DNA of 5,135 nt from Bacteroidota bacterium (lineage in GTDB: Bacteria; Bacteroidota; Bacteroidia; UBA7662; CANHCV01): NCBI GenBank assembly GCA_027488715.1, contig JAIYBD010000214.1, positions 1 to 5,135 on the forward strand. The letters run 5' to 3'. Both the position numbers and the translations under genes were made by a program. Every line of letters begins with the position of its first letter. Within the stretch, counting starts at the first letter, position 1. The notes beneath the pieces were generated by a model. It was not told the origin of the DNA, ran no database searches, and saw nothing but the letters and a program-made list of their open reading frames with translations. Positions 1 to 5,135 of this stretch are shown here, in pieces.

Positions 1-87
1 AAGCAATGCTATAGAAATTGGGTTTTCTAACAAGGGCATTTCGTACCCTATGCGTGCTAGAGAAATGAGAAGATTCTCAGGAGTCAT
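1..87 (-). CDS. Start of an unidentified minus-strand gene (partial, runs off the left edge)
   Basis: The reverse strand has an ATG at 85-87 and stays open for 29 codons to the window edge. The peptide begins MTPENLLISLARIGYEMPLL and continues with ENPISIALL. The start lies inside the end of the pseudouridine synthase gene in another frame, overlapping it by 11 bases, which is typical of translationally coupled genes in an operon. Bacteroidota commonly lack Shine-Dalgarno sites and none is seen. An internal ATG at 37-39 is a possible later start. The peptide is leucine- and isoleucine-rich without an obvious signal peptide or motif, and I do not recognise the family. The case for a real gene rests on the overlapping start, the same strand as its neighbours, and the uninterrupted frame; 29 open codons alone would be weak evidence. 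Confidence 0.55.
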   Translation of the reverse strand, partial: MTPENLLISLARIGYEMPLLENPISIALL

Positions 88-793
88 ATTTCTCCAACAG
101 TTTTATCAGAACGTCGAAATCCTTGGGATAAGGTGCTTCGAAAGAATACTCCTTTTTAAAGATGGAAAACTGAATACTTCGGGCGTGTAACGCAAATCGT
201 TTGATCATAGGTTGCGATTCTTCGAACTTCCCGAAAGAGTATTTCCTTTTGATTTCATGAAGGTAAGGCGCTTCTCCTCCATAGGCAGGATCGTTAACGA
301 TGGGTGCATTTTGAGAAGCCAGGTGAACTCGAATTTGGTGGGTTCTTCCGGTTACGGGAAAACAGCCAACCAAGGTAAAATGACGGTAAAACTTCAAGGA
401 TTTTAAAATGGTAAATGCATCTTTCCCCGATTTGAAATCGATGCGCATCAGACCATCTTTGGCTGGGCCGATAGGAAGATCAACTTCCAATTCATCGAAT
501 CGATGAATTCCGCCCACCACGGCGTGATAAATTTTTCGAACGCGGCGTTTTTCAAACTCGATCGACACCTCTCGGTAGGTTTCTGGATCTTTGGCGGCCA
601 CCAAAATTCCCGATGTTTCCTTGTCGAGACGGTGACACAATTGTACTGTTGGGCAATATTCACGAGCAATGGAGAGAATACTGGCCGCCGTTCCTTGTCG
701 CTCATCGAGTGAGCTCACAAAAGGTGGTTTATTGAAAATGAGTAAATGATCGTCTTCGTACAGTAAAATATCGCGAATGGAAATGGGTTTCAA
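77..793 (-). CDS. RluA-family pseudouridine synthase, single-domain
   Basis: This 238-residue protein should convert specific uridines to pseudouridine in rRNA or tRNA, in the cytoplasm. The RluA signature HRLDKETSG is at residues 54-62, with Asp57 as the expected nucleophile. Tyr89 in RKIYHAVV matches the conserved active-site tyrosine, and TGRTHQIRVHL at 148-158 and ALHARSIQF at 201-209 are the later family motifs. There is no N-terminal S4 RNA-binding domain, so it resembles short members such as E. coli RluA (about 219 residues) more than RluC or RluD; the target base cannot be read from sequence. The start is a TTG (791-793) directly after the kinase stop and in the same frame. The next Met is residue 116, beyond the catalytic motif, so TTG is by far the best start. 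The N-terminus (ILLYEDDHLLIFNKP) is where family members normally begin, so the protein is complete. It sits between the kinase and the partial gene in one probable operon. Confidence 0.95.
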   Translation of the reverse strand: MKPISIRDILLYEDDHLLIFNKPPFVSSLDERQGTAASILSIAREYCPTVQLCHRLDKETSGILVAAKDPETYREVSIEFEKRRVRKIYHAVVGGIHRFDELEVDLPIGPAKDGLMRIDFKSGKDAFTILKSLKFYRHFTLVGCFPVTGRTHQIRVHLASQNAPIVNDPAYGGEAPYLHEIKRKYSFGKFEESQPMIKRFALHARSIQFSIFKKEYSFEAPYPKDFDVLIKLLEKYDS

Positions 794-1819
794 TTATTTC
801 TTCTTTAAGGTAAATGCAAAAGTAGTTCCGATTCCTTTGGTCGAGCGAACCCAAACGGTTTGGTTGTGGGATTCAAAGATATGTTTTACGATAGAGAGCC
901 CCAAACCGGTTCCTCCCGCATCCCGAGATCTTGCCTTATCTACCCGATAGAATCGTTCAAAGATGCGGGCATGGTGAATTTCATCAATTCCTTCCCCATC
1001 ATCGGTAATTTCACACATGTAGTGGGTGTCCATGTCGTAAATTCCAACCAGTACATTTCCATTTTCCTTGCCGTATTTGATGGCATTTTCAACCAAATTC
1101 ATCACGGCATGGTTGATGAGTTTTCGATCGGCGTACACCAAAAATGGGGGCTTTAATCCTTGTTTAAACTGAATAACGATACTTTTTTGTTCAGCCCTTT
1201 CGTGCAAATTATGGAAAACGTCCTCCATTAACTCGGCCAAATCAAACTTTTCCCATTTCAATTGCACGCTTCCCGATTCCAATTTGGAGATTTCCATCAA
1301 ATCGTGAATAATGGCTTCCATCCTTTCGGTGTTTTCAATGGCTTTTTCGAGGAATTTTTCGGTCACCTTGGGGTCATCCAAACCCCGGTCGACGAGGGTT
1401 GAAAGGTATCCTTGAATATTGAATACCGGGGTTTTCAGTTCATGGGAAAGATTTCCAACAAACTCCTTCCGGTACTGTTCATTGGATTGGAGCTCTTGAA
1501 TTTCTTTGGCTTTATTTTCGGCCCACTCTTCCACATCCTTACTCACCGCATCAATCACATCGTTGTTGTATTGAAAACGAAACTCGGTAAATTTACCCGC
1601 TTTGTGCCGGTTAATAATTTTGTAGATGACTTTAATTTTTCGGTAGATCAAAAAATTCAAAAAGTAAAAAAAGGTAGAAAAGCCCAGCAAAAAGGTAGCT
1701 ACGATATAAATAATGGCATCGAACCAATGCACACCGGTGATGATGGAAAACAATAAATTGAACCCGGTCATGATCAAAGCCGAGTACAAACTGAGCACCT
1801 GTGGAGTTGGATTTTTCAC
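794..1819 (-). CDS. Membrane sensor histidine kinase without a periplasmic sensor domain (PhoR/PorY-like architecture)
   Basis: This 341-residue protein is a class I two-component kinase. Two hydrophobic segments (about 9-29 and 33-57) are joined by only a few residues, so there is no real extracytoplasmic domain. A linker or coiled region (about 60-118) leads to the dimerization/phosphoacceptor domain with SHELKTP at 125-131 (His126 is the phosphorylation site). The ATPase domain follows: N box NLVENAIKYG at 241-250, G1 DDGEGI at 273-278, F box FERFYRVD at 287-294, and G2 GGTGLGLSIVKHI at 302-314. All catalytic motifs are intact. The start is GTG (1817-1819); the next Met, residue 17, would cut into the first membrane helix, so GTG is preferred. 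No response regulator is next to it in the window, although in many flavobacteria related kinases are paired with one. It is transcribed divergently from the T9SS plug gene and runs directly into the pseudouridine synthase gene. The signal and partner are unknown; a PorY-like role is only a hypothesis. Confidence 0.95.
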   Translation of the reverse strand: MKNPTPQVLSLYSALIMTGFNLLFSIITGVHWFDAIIYIVATFLLGFSTFFYFLNFLIYRKIKVIYKIINRHKAGKFTEFRFQYNNDVIDAVSKDVEEWAENKAKEIQELQSNEQYRKEFVGNLSHELKTPVFNIQGYLSTLVDRGLDDPKVTEKFLEKAIENTERMEAIIHDLMEISKLESGSVQLKWEKFDLAELMEDVFHNLHERAEQKSIVIQFKQGLKPPFLVYADRKLINHAVMNLVENAIKYGKENGNVLVGIYDMDTHYMCEITDDGEGIDEIHHARIFERFYRVDKARSRDAGGTGLGLSIVKHIFESHNQTVWVRSTKGIGTTFAFTLKKK

Positions 1820-1833
1820 CTGATTAAAATCAG
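1820..1833. promoter_or_regulatory. Perfect palindrome abutting the kinase start codon (possible operator)
   Basis: CTGATT-AA-AATCAG is a perfect dyad of 6-base arms around a 2-base centre. It ends one base before the GTG start of the kinase, in the divergent intergenic region. Its position, overlapping where the kinase transcript should begin, would suit a repressor site. No known regulator motif is recognised, and a short AT-rich palindrome can occur by chance. Confidence 0.3.
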
Positions 1834-1834
1834 T

Positions 1835-1866
1835 CCCAAAATTGCATAAAATTTGCGAAATTTGGG
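1835..1866. promoter_or_regulatory. Divergent promoter region with imperfect dyad before the plug gene
   Basis: The arms CCCAAAATT (1835-1843) and AAATTTGGG (1858-1866) are inverted repeats matching at 8 of 9 positions around a 14-base spacer, ending one base before the plug ATG. Inside, AAATTTG occurs twice with a 9-base period (1849-1855, 1858-1864). Weak look-alikes of the Bacteroidota -7 box TAnnTTTG exist on both strands: TAAAATTTG at 1847-1855 on plus (one base too long) and CAATTTTG at 1837-1844 on minus (one mismatch). No clear -33 TTG is found at the right distance. As the only gap between two divergent operons, the region must carry at least part of both promoters, unless they lie inside the coding sequences; the exact boxes are uncertain. 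Confidence 0.35.
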
Positions 1867-1867
1867 C

Positions 1868-3178
1868 ATGCGAAAATCACTTCTTTTTGGAATCTTCTTC
1901 ATGGCAACGGTGACCTCTTGTTTGGCTCAAGGCAGAACACCCAAAAAGAGGGAATCAACGCCTCGAAAAACCATCCTTTTGTCGGATGCCGTTTACCGAG
2001 ATGCCATTCGTTCAGTTCAATTGTTTGCGAAAACCAATGAATTTCTAACCCCGGCCATCGCCTTAGGAACCGATGAAAAACTAACTTTAAAATTTGATGA
2101 TTTGTCGGGAGGGTTTACGACCTATTCCTACACATTCATGCATTGCAATGCCGATTGGGAACAAAGTTCCATTTTTGAAAACCAATTCATGGACGGTTTT
2201 TTTCAAAATGAAATACAGAATTACAAGTATGCCGTCAATACCAAGCAAACGTATACGTCGTATTCCTTGGAGTTCCCCAATTCTTTCATCAAGTTTACCG
2301 CTTCTGGGAACTATGTTTTGTTCGTGTACGAAAACGGAAATAAGAATAAACCCATATTAACTCGTCGTTTCTTCGTTTATGAGCCACTTTCCTCCATCGA
2401 ATCGGAAGTCCGCCGATCTTTTGCAGCTGGAAGCATTCAAACTAACCAGAGTTTGGATTTAAAAATTACTCCTTCACCAACTTTGAAAGTGTTCAATCCG
2501 CTTTCCGAATTTTTGCTTACCGTTCAACAAAATCGACGTTGGGACCAAGCTACGGCTGATATTTCACCCAACTTAATGGACCAAAAAACGCTATTATACA
2601 CGTTTAACGACCGGCTCAATTTCCCAGCGATGAATGAATTCAGGCAATTCGACACCCGATCGCTGGGCATCAACAGTTTGAATGTTCGCAAGTTTTTGGT
2701 AGATACCGCCAATCAAATATTTCTGTACGATGATGCGAGCCGAGCAACTCAACCGTACAACAACTATTTCGACATCAACGGAAGTTTTGCTTGCGTACAG
2801 CGAGACGGACTGATCACCAGCCGTGATCCCGACTATACGTACGTACATTTCACTTTAAATACGCAAGGTCGGGTACCCGAAGGCGACGTTTATTTGATGG
2901 GAGCCCTAACCAATTGGCAATCCGATTCCACTAATTTAATGGAGTACAACGAAGGTTGCGCTTGTTATCAGAAAACTCTCTACCTGAAACAGGGCTATTA
3001 CAATTACATGTATGGCATCAAAAAAACAAATGCTGCACTGGTCGACTTTTCTCCCATGGAGGGCTCGTTTCAAGGCACCGACAATGAGTACAACATCTTC
3101 GTTTATTTCCGATCTCAAATCGGTTTATATGATCGGCTGATTGGATTTAAAACCCTTTATTCCAACGGAAACCACTAA
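1868..3178 (+). CDS. Type IX secretion system plug protein (DUF5103 family)
   Basis: This 436-residue exported protein matches the DUF5103/Plug family. In Flavobacterium, Plug closes the periplasmic end of the giant SprA translocon of the T9SS when no PorV-bound substrate is engaged. The N-terminus is a signal sequence (MRKSLLFGIFFMATVTSC) ending either in a lipobox-like VTSC (Cys18) or an ordinary cleavage site around LAQ, so lipidation is undecided. If lipidated, the following residues (LAQGR) lack the acidic surface-export signal known from flavobacterial lipoproteins, which fits a periplasm-facing location. Family hallmarks are SVQLFAKTNEFLTPAIALG, the LTLKFDDL segment, YTFMHCNADW, and NYVLFVYENGNK followed by ILTRRFFVYEP. 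The C-terminal part (PEGDVYLMGALTNWQ to LKQGYYNYMYGI) looks like the E-set/CBM48-type beta sandwich usual for this family. An in-frame TTG at 1853 lies upstream, but the ATG at 1868 begins exactly at a normal signal peptide and is chosen. It heads an operon with trhO and is divergent from the kinase. Confidence 0.88.
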   Translation: MRKSLLFGIFFMATVTSCLAQGRTPKKRESTPRKTILLSDAVYRDAIRSVQLFAKTNEFLTPAIALGTDEKLTLKFDDLSGGFTTYSYTFMHCNADWEQSSIFENQFMDGFFQNEIQNYKYAVNTKQTYTSYSLEFPNSFIKFTASGNYVLFVYENGNKNKPILTRRFFVYEPLSSIESEVRRSFAAGSIQTNQSLDLKITPSPTLKVFNPLSEFLLTVQQNRRWDQATADISPNLMDQKTLLYTFNDRLNFPAMNEFRQFDTRSLGINSLNVRKFLVDTANQIFLYDDASRATQPYNNYFDINGSFACVQRDGLITSRDPDYTYVHFTLNTQGRVPEGDVYLMGALTNWQSDSTNLMEYNEGCACYQKTLYLKQGYYNYMYGIKKTNAALVDFSPMEGSFQGTDNEYNIFVYFRSQIGLYDRLIGFKTLYSNGNH

Positions 3179-3188
3179 TTTTCCCTTT

Positions 3189-4217
3189 ATGCCCTTTCTT
3201 CACAACAAAGTTGACCGTAAGATCATGGAAGAACGATTGCTTCATGATCCCCGTCCTCGAACCACCATCTCCTTTTACAAATATCATCGAATCGACAATC
3301 CAGCAGATTTCAGGGATGCCTTGTTCATCGCTTTTGAAAAAATTGAAGTATTAGGAAGAATTTATGTGGCAACGGAAGGCATCAATGCTCAAATTTCCTT
3401 GCCCACCGAACGGTTGGAAGCATTCAAACAACTTCTTGCCACCCCTCCATTCAACTTTTTGGATGGAATTCGTTTGAATTATGCTATTGATGACGACGGA
3501 AAAAGTTTTGCTACGTTAAAAGTGAAGCATCGAGAAAAAATTGTTGCCGATGGATTGCCGGATGGAATGATTAACCCTGCCGATGCGGCAACCTATTTGA
3601 AAGCGGATGAATACAATCAATTGGTTGAAACGAATCCTGATGTGGTGGTTATCGATATGCGAAATGCCTATGAATATGAAGTTGGGCATTTCGAAGGCGC
3701 CCACAAAATTGATGTCGATACCTTTCGAGAGCAATTGCCCATGGCAGTGGAACAATTTCAGGAAGCCAAGGAAAAACCAGTGGTGATGTACTGCACTGGG
3801 GGAATACGATGCGAAAAGGCATCCGCTTATTTCAAACATCACGGTTTCAAAGAGGTTTACCACTTGGAAGGTGGAATCATTGAATACACCCGTCAAGCTA
3901 AAAACCTTGGCATCGACGTAAAATTTAAGGGGAAAAACTTCGTTTTTGACCGTCGATTAGGTGAAAAAATTACCGATGATGTCCTTGCTCAATGCCACCA
4001 ATGTGGAACTCCTTTCGATCATCATGTAAATTGCGCCAATCAATATTGCCACACGTTATTCATCCAATGTCCGGATTGCGCCAACGAAATGGAAGGTTGT
4101 TGCTCCAAAGAGTGCCAAGAATTCCATAGGTTACCGAAGGAGCAACAAAAAGAACTCGGACATCAATTCAAGCCAGAGGGCTCAAAGTATTTGAAACGGA
4201 AGAAATTTAGAGATTAA
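3189..4217 (+). CDS. trhO: tRNA uridine(34) hydroxylase, rhodanese family (TrhO/YceA, UPF0176)
   Basis: This 342-residue protein is predicted to hydroxylate uridine 34 of certain tRNAs to 5-hydroxyuridine using O2, the first step toward wobble modifications such as cmo5U, as shown for E. coli TrhO. The domains are in the usual order: an N-terminal ferredoxin-like domain (RTTISFYKY, GRIYVATEGINAQIS), a rhodanese domain (about 140-240) with the active loop CTGGIRC (Cys202, Cys208) and HLEGGIIEY, and the C-terminal cysteine-rich rhodanese-associated region. The last has nine cysteines at 269, 272, 282, 287, 294, 297, 304, 305 and 309, which could bind a metal. From memory, E. coli YceA begins MPVLHNRIS and shares the stretches RTTISFYKY, YEYEVGHFE and MYCTGGIRCEKAS, so the ATG at 3189 (MPFLHNKVD) is the start. 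An in-frame TTG at 3141 would overlap the plug gene and add unmatched residues. The gene lies 10 bases after the plug stop, so co-transcription is likely although the functions seem unrelated. Confidence 0.95.
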   Translation: MPFLHNKVDRKIMEERLLHDPRPRTTISFYKYHRIDNPADFRDALFIAFEKIEVLGRIYVATEGINAQISLPTERLEAFKQLLATPPFNFLDGIRLNYAIDDDGKSFATLKVKHREKIVADGLPDGMINPADAATYLKADEYNQLVETNPDVVVIDMRNAYEYEVGHFEGAHKIDVDTFREQLPMAVEQFQEAKEKPVVMYCTGGIRCEKASAYFKHHGFKEVYHLEGGIIEYTRQAKNLGIDVKFKGKNFVFDRRLGEKITDDVLAQCHQCGTPFDHHVNCANQYCHTLFIQCPDCANEMEGCCSKECQEFHRLPKEQQKELGHQFKPEGSKYLKRKKFRD

Positions 4218-5026
4218 CGCTTTTCCCCACAAACTCCAATGATTTCTCGAGTCGTTGGGAAAAGCCAGAAGATGAGGAAATTGATGGGACGTTTTAAGAA
4301 ATAACCCAAATTATTCCACGATGTACTGTAATTGATGTAGTGTTCTCCAACGATCGGCAAATTCATCCAATGGAAAAGCAATCTCAATTCCTTCATGGTG
4401 TATTCGTGGTGGTGCCCAGTAAACGGAATGGCAGAATCGTAAATGGACTGCAAATCGGTAATGGGTGAAACGCCCAACAAGAAGCGAACGCGTTTGTTGA
4501 GGTAGGCAATGTTGGGCACCTCGATGAACAATCGGGAGCCTTTGTTTAGAATTCCGTGAACATTATTCAGGAAGAATTTTAAGGAATGCGGGTAATGTTC
4601 CAAAACGGCCATGATGCAAACGAAATCGAATTTTTCGCTGGGTGCAAAGGTGTCTTCAAACGGATCCATATCTAAAATTCGAACACCTTTGCTTTCAATA
4701 AGTTGAAACAAGGGATCGAAACTTCCCGAGTAATACTTCTTGGCCTCGGTCATGGTTACTTGTAAACCCATTTCGGTAAGGGCCAAGGGAAGCACTCCCC
4801 AAAATCCACCCACATCACAAACGGTTTTCGCTCCATCGGGAAGATCTTGAATCAACTCGTAATAGCGCAAATTAGAGCGACGCAAGTAATTGATAAAATC
4901 GTAAGGTGCAGCCCAACCGCGGTTGTGTTTGGCAATTTCCTCCTGCATTTGGGCGCTCCAAAGCGGGGCAACTAAATCAACCTGTCGCTGATAAATGGCA
5001 TCGAATTCCTGAAAAGAGATCTTCAT
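4214..5026 (-). CDS. Class I SAM-dependent methyltransferase, substrate unknown
   Basis: This 270-residue protein carries a Rossmann-type methyltransferase core. Motif I is VCDVGGFWG at 69-77 (SAM-binding glycine loop), an acidic residue Glu94 follows at the end of strand 2, and FDFVCIMAVLEHYPH at 133-147 is the motif II region typical of Methyltransf_11/23 proteins. FIEVPNIAYLNKRVRFLLG at 167-185 and GHHHEYTMKELRLLF at 204-218 resemble methyltransferases often found among polysaccharide or lipid-modifying genes, but nothing identifies the substrate. A helical extension (1-65) precedes the core, and a hydrophobic stretch (FLIFWLF, 250-256) near the C-terminus could touch the membrane. The ATG at 5024-5026 is a good start. 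It faces trhO tail to tail with a 4-base overlap and has a terminator just upstream, so it is probably its own transcription unit. A small-molecule, lipid, glycan or protein target are all possible. Confidence 0.85.
   Translation of the reverse strand: MKISFQEFDAIYQRQVDLVAPLWSAQMQEEIAKHNRGWAAPYDFINYLRRSNLRYYELIQDLPDGAKTVCDVGGFWGVLPLALTEMGLQVTMTEAKKYYSGSFDPLFQLIESKGVRILDMDPFEDTFAPSEKFDFVCIMAVLEHYPHSLKFFLNNVHGILNKGSRLFIEVPNIAYLNKRVRFLLGVSPITDLQSIYDSAIPFTGHHHEYTMKELRLLFHWMNLPIVGEHYINYSTSWNNLGYFLKRPINFLIFWLFPTTREIIGVCGEKR
4219..4265. other. Inverted repeat at the convergent trhO/methyltransferase junction (possible bidirectional terminator hairpin)
   Basis: GCTTTTCCC at 4219-4227 and GGGAAAAGC at 4257-4265 are perfect 9-base inverted repeats, starting two bases after the trhO stop and lying in the last codons of the methyltransferase. 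A second, inner stem (CCAATGA 4236-4242 with TCGTTGG 4252-4258, one G-U pair) competes for the same GG bases. Neither strand has a proper U tract after the stem, so it is not a classical intrinsic terminator. It is the only candidate structure where two converging transcripts meet with no intergenic space. Confidence 0.35.
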
Positions 5027-5030
5027 TCAA

Positions 5031-5038
5031 CAAAAATA
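5031..5038 (-). promoter_or_regulatory. Candidate Bacteroidota -7 box for the methyltransferase gene
   Basis: On the minus strand TATTTTTG matches the TAnnTTTG consensus of the primary Bacteroidota sigma factor exactly. It ends four bases before the methyltransferase ATG, so transcription would begin at or very near the start codon, giving a leaderless mRNA. No TTG is seen at the expected -33 position, which falls in the terminator stem. A single eight-base match in AT-rich DNA is modest evidence. Confidence 0.35.
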
Positions 5039-5045
5039 AGAGGAT

Positions 5046-5104
5046 AAAATAAAAAAGCCCCGAAAAATCGAGGCCTAAAAAAACTTTTGTCGAATTCGGG
5101 GCTT
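5046..5104 (-). terminator. Rho-independent terminator, minus strand
   Basis: AAGCCCCGAA (5055-5064) and TTCGGGGCTT (5095-5104) form a perfect 10-base GC-rich stem. Read on the minus strand, the stem is followed at once by TTTTTTATTTTA (5056 down to 5045), a classical U tract. The stem can extend past a small internal loop by TCG (5068-5070) with CGA (5091-5093), capped by an AT-rich loop. On the plus strand no T run follows, so it works for minus-strand transcription, ending a transcript that comes from beyond the right edge and insulating the methyltransferase gene. Confidence 0.85.
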
Positions 5105-5135
5105 ATCGGCCTACGTTAAATACTCGACTCACATT
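5103..5135 (-). CDS. Possible C-terminal end of an upstream minus-strand gene (partial)
   Basis: From the right edge, one reverse frame reads NVSRVFNVGR and then TAA at 5103-5105, the stop touching the terminator stem. The other two reverse frames stop earlier. A gene ending directly at its terminator is common, and the terminator itself requires a minus-strand transcript from this side. Ten codons are too few to identify a protein or to prove coding; the real gene could instead end in one of the earlier stops, or be an RNA gene. Confidence 0.4.
   Translation of the reverse strand, partial: NVSRVFNVGR

Noticed and set aside
2..189. Plus-strand frame open for about 60 codons from the left edge
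   Set aside because: It lies antisense to the pseudouridine synthase and to the partial gene, has no recognisable motif, and is best explained as a shadow of minus-strand coding.
503..712. Plus-strand open frame within the pseudouridine synthase gene
   Set aside because: Antisense to a clear RluA-family gene including its catalytic motif; the predicted peptide shows no family features.
860..1756. Two plus-strand open frames (860-1156 and 1412-1756) inside the kinase gene
   Set aside because: Both are antisense to conserved kinase motifs; the translated sequence has no domain of its own.
2524..3118. Minus-strand open frames inside the plug gene
   Set aside because: Short overlapping frames antisense to a strong DUF5103 match, with no promoter or motif.
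3516..3896. 126-codon minus-strand frame inside trhO
   Set aside because: Antisense to the rhodanese domain, whose plus-strand conservation with E. coli TrhO is unmistakable.
3189..5026. Methyltransferase acting on the tRNA product of TrhO (a CmoB- or TrmR-like pairing)
   Set aside because: The neighbours are convergent rather than co-transcribed, and the motifs resemble general Methyltransf_11/23 proteins, not CmoB or the O-methyltransferase family of TrmR.
5071..5098. Short palindromes AGGCCT (5071-5076) and CGAATTCG (5091-5098) as separate sites
   Set aside because: They are parts of the terminator stem and loop and need no other explanation.
1..5135. CRISPR array, insertion sequence, tRNA, riboswitch or defence system
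   Set aside because: No regularly spaced repeats, transposase motifs, tRNA-like cloverleaf or long non-coding stretch was seen; the longest gene-free stretch is about 75 bases (5027-5102).

Overview
This looks like an ordinary chromosomal stretch from a member of the Bacteroidota, most likely a flavobacterium-type organism. The reasons are a gene for a type IX secretion system (T9SS) plug protein (DUF5103), a secretion system restricted to that phylum; the absence of Shine-Dalgarno sequences before the starts; a TAnnTTTG-type promoter box; a single-domain RluA-type pseudouridine synthase; and a moderately AT-rich base composition that is even across the window. No mobile element, RNA gene, CRISPR array or phage gene is visible.

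Layout. The left part (1-1819) reads on the minus strand as a tightly packed operon. A two-TM sensor histidine kinase (GTG start at 1819) is followed with zero intervening bases by an RluA-family pseudouridine synthase (TTG start at 793). That gene overlaps by 11 bases the ATG start of a further minus-strand gene, of which only the first 29 codons are inside the window. From a 48-base divergent intergenic region (1820-1867), almost filled by two dyad symmetries, the plus-strand operon starts: the T9SS plug protein (1868-3178), then trhO, a rhodanese-domain tRNA uridine hydroxylase (3189-4217), 10 bases apart. A class I SAM methyltransferase (4214-5026, minus) converges on trhO; the two stop codons share a TTAA, and an inverted repeat sits at the junction. 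At the right edge a strong minus-strand intrinsic terminator (about 5046-5104) probably ends a gene lying mostly beyond the window. The methyltransferase seems to have its own, possibly leaderless, promoter squeezed between this terminator and its ATG.

How it fits together. Two products act on RNA (an RluA-type synthase and TrhO). One belongs to the cell-envelope protein export machinery (Plug). One is a membrane sensor kinase without a periplasmic sensing domain and without an adjacent response regulator. The divergent kinase/plug arrangement is the most thought-provoking point, because T9SS genes are known to be under two-component control (PorX/PorY) in this phylum, but the link is inference. 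I did not find a clearly new biological system; the window reads as conserved housekeeping and envelope genes with some unusual junctions.
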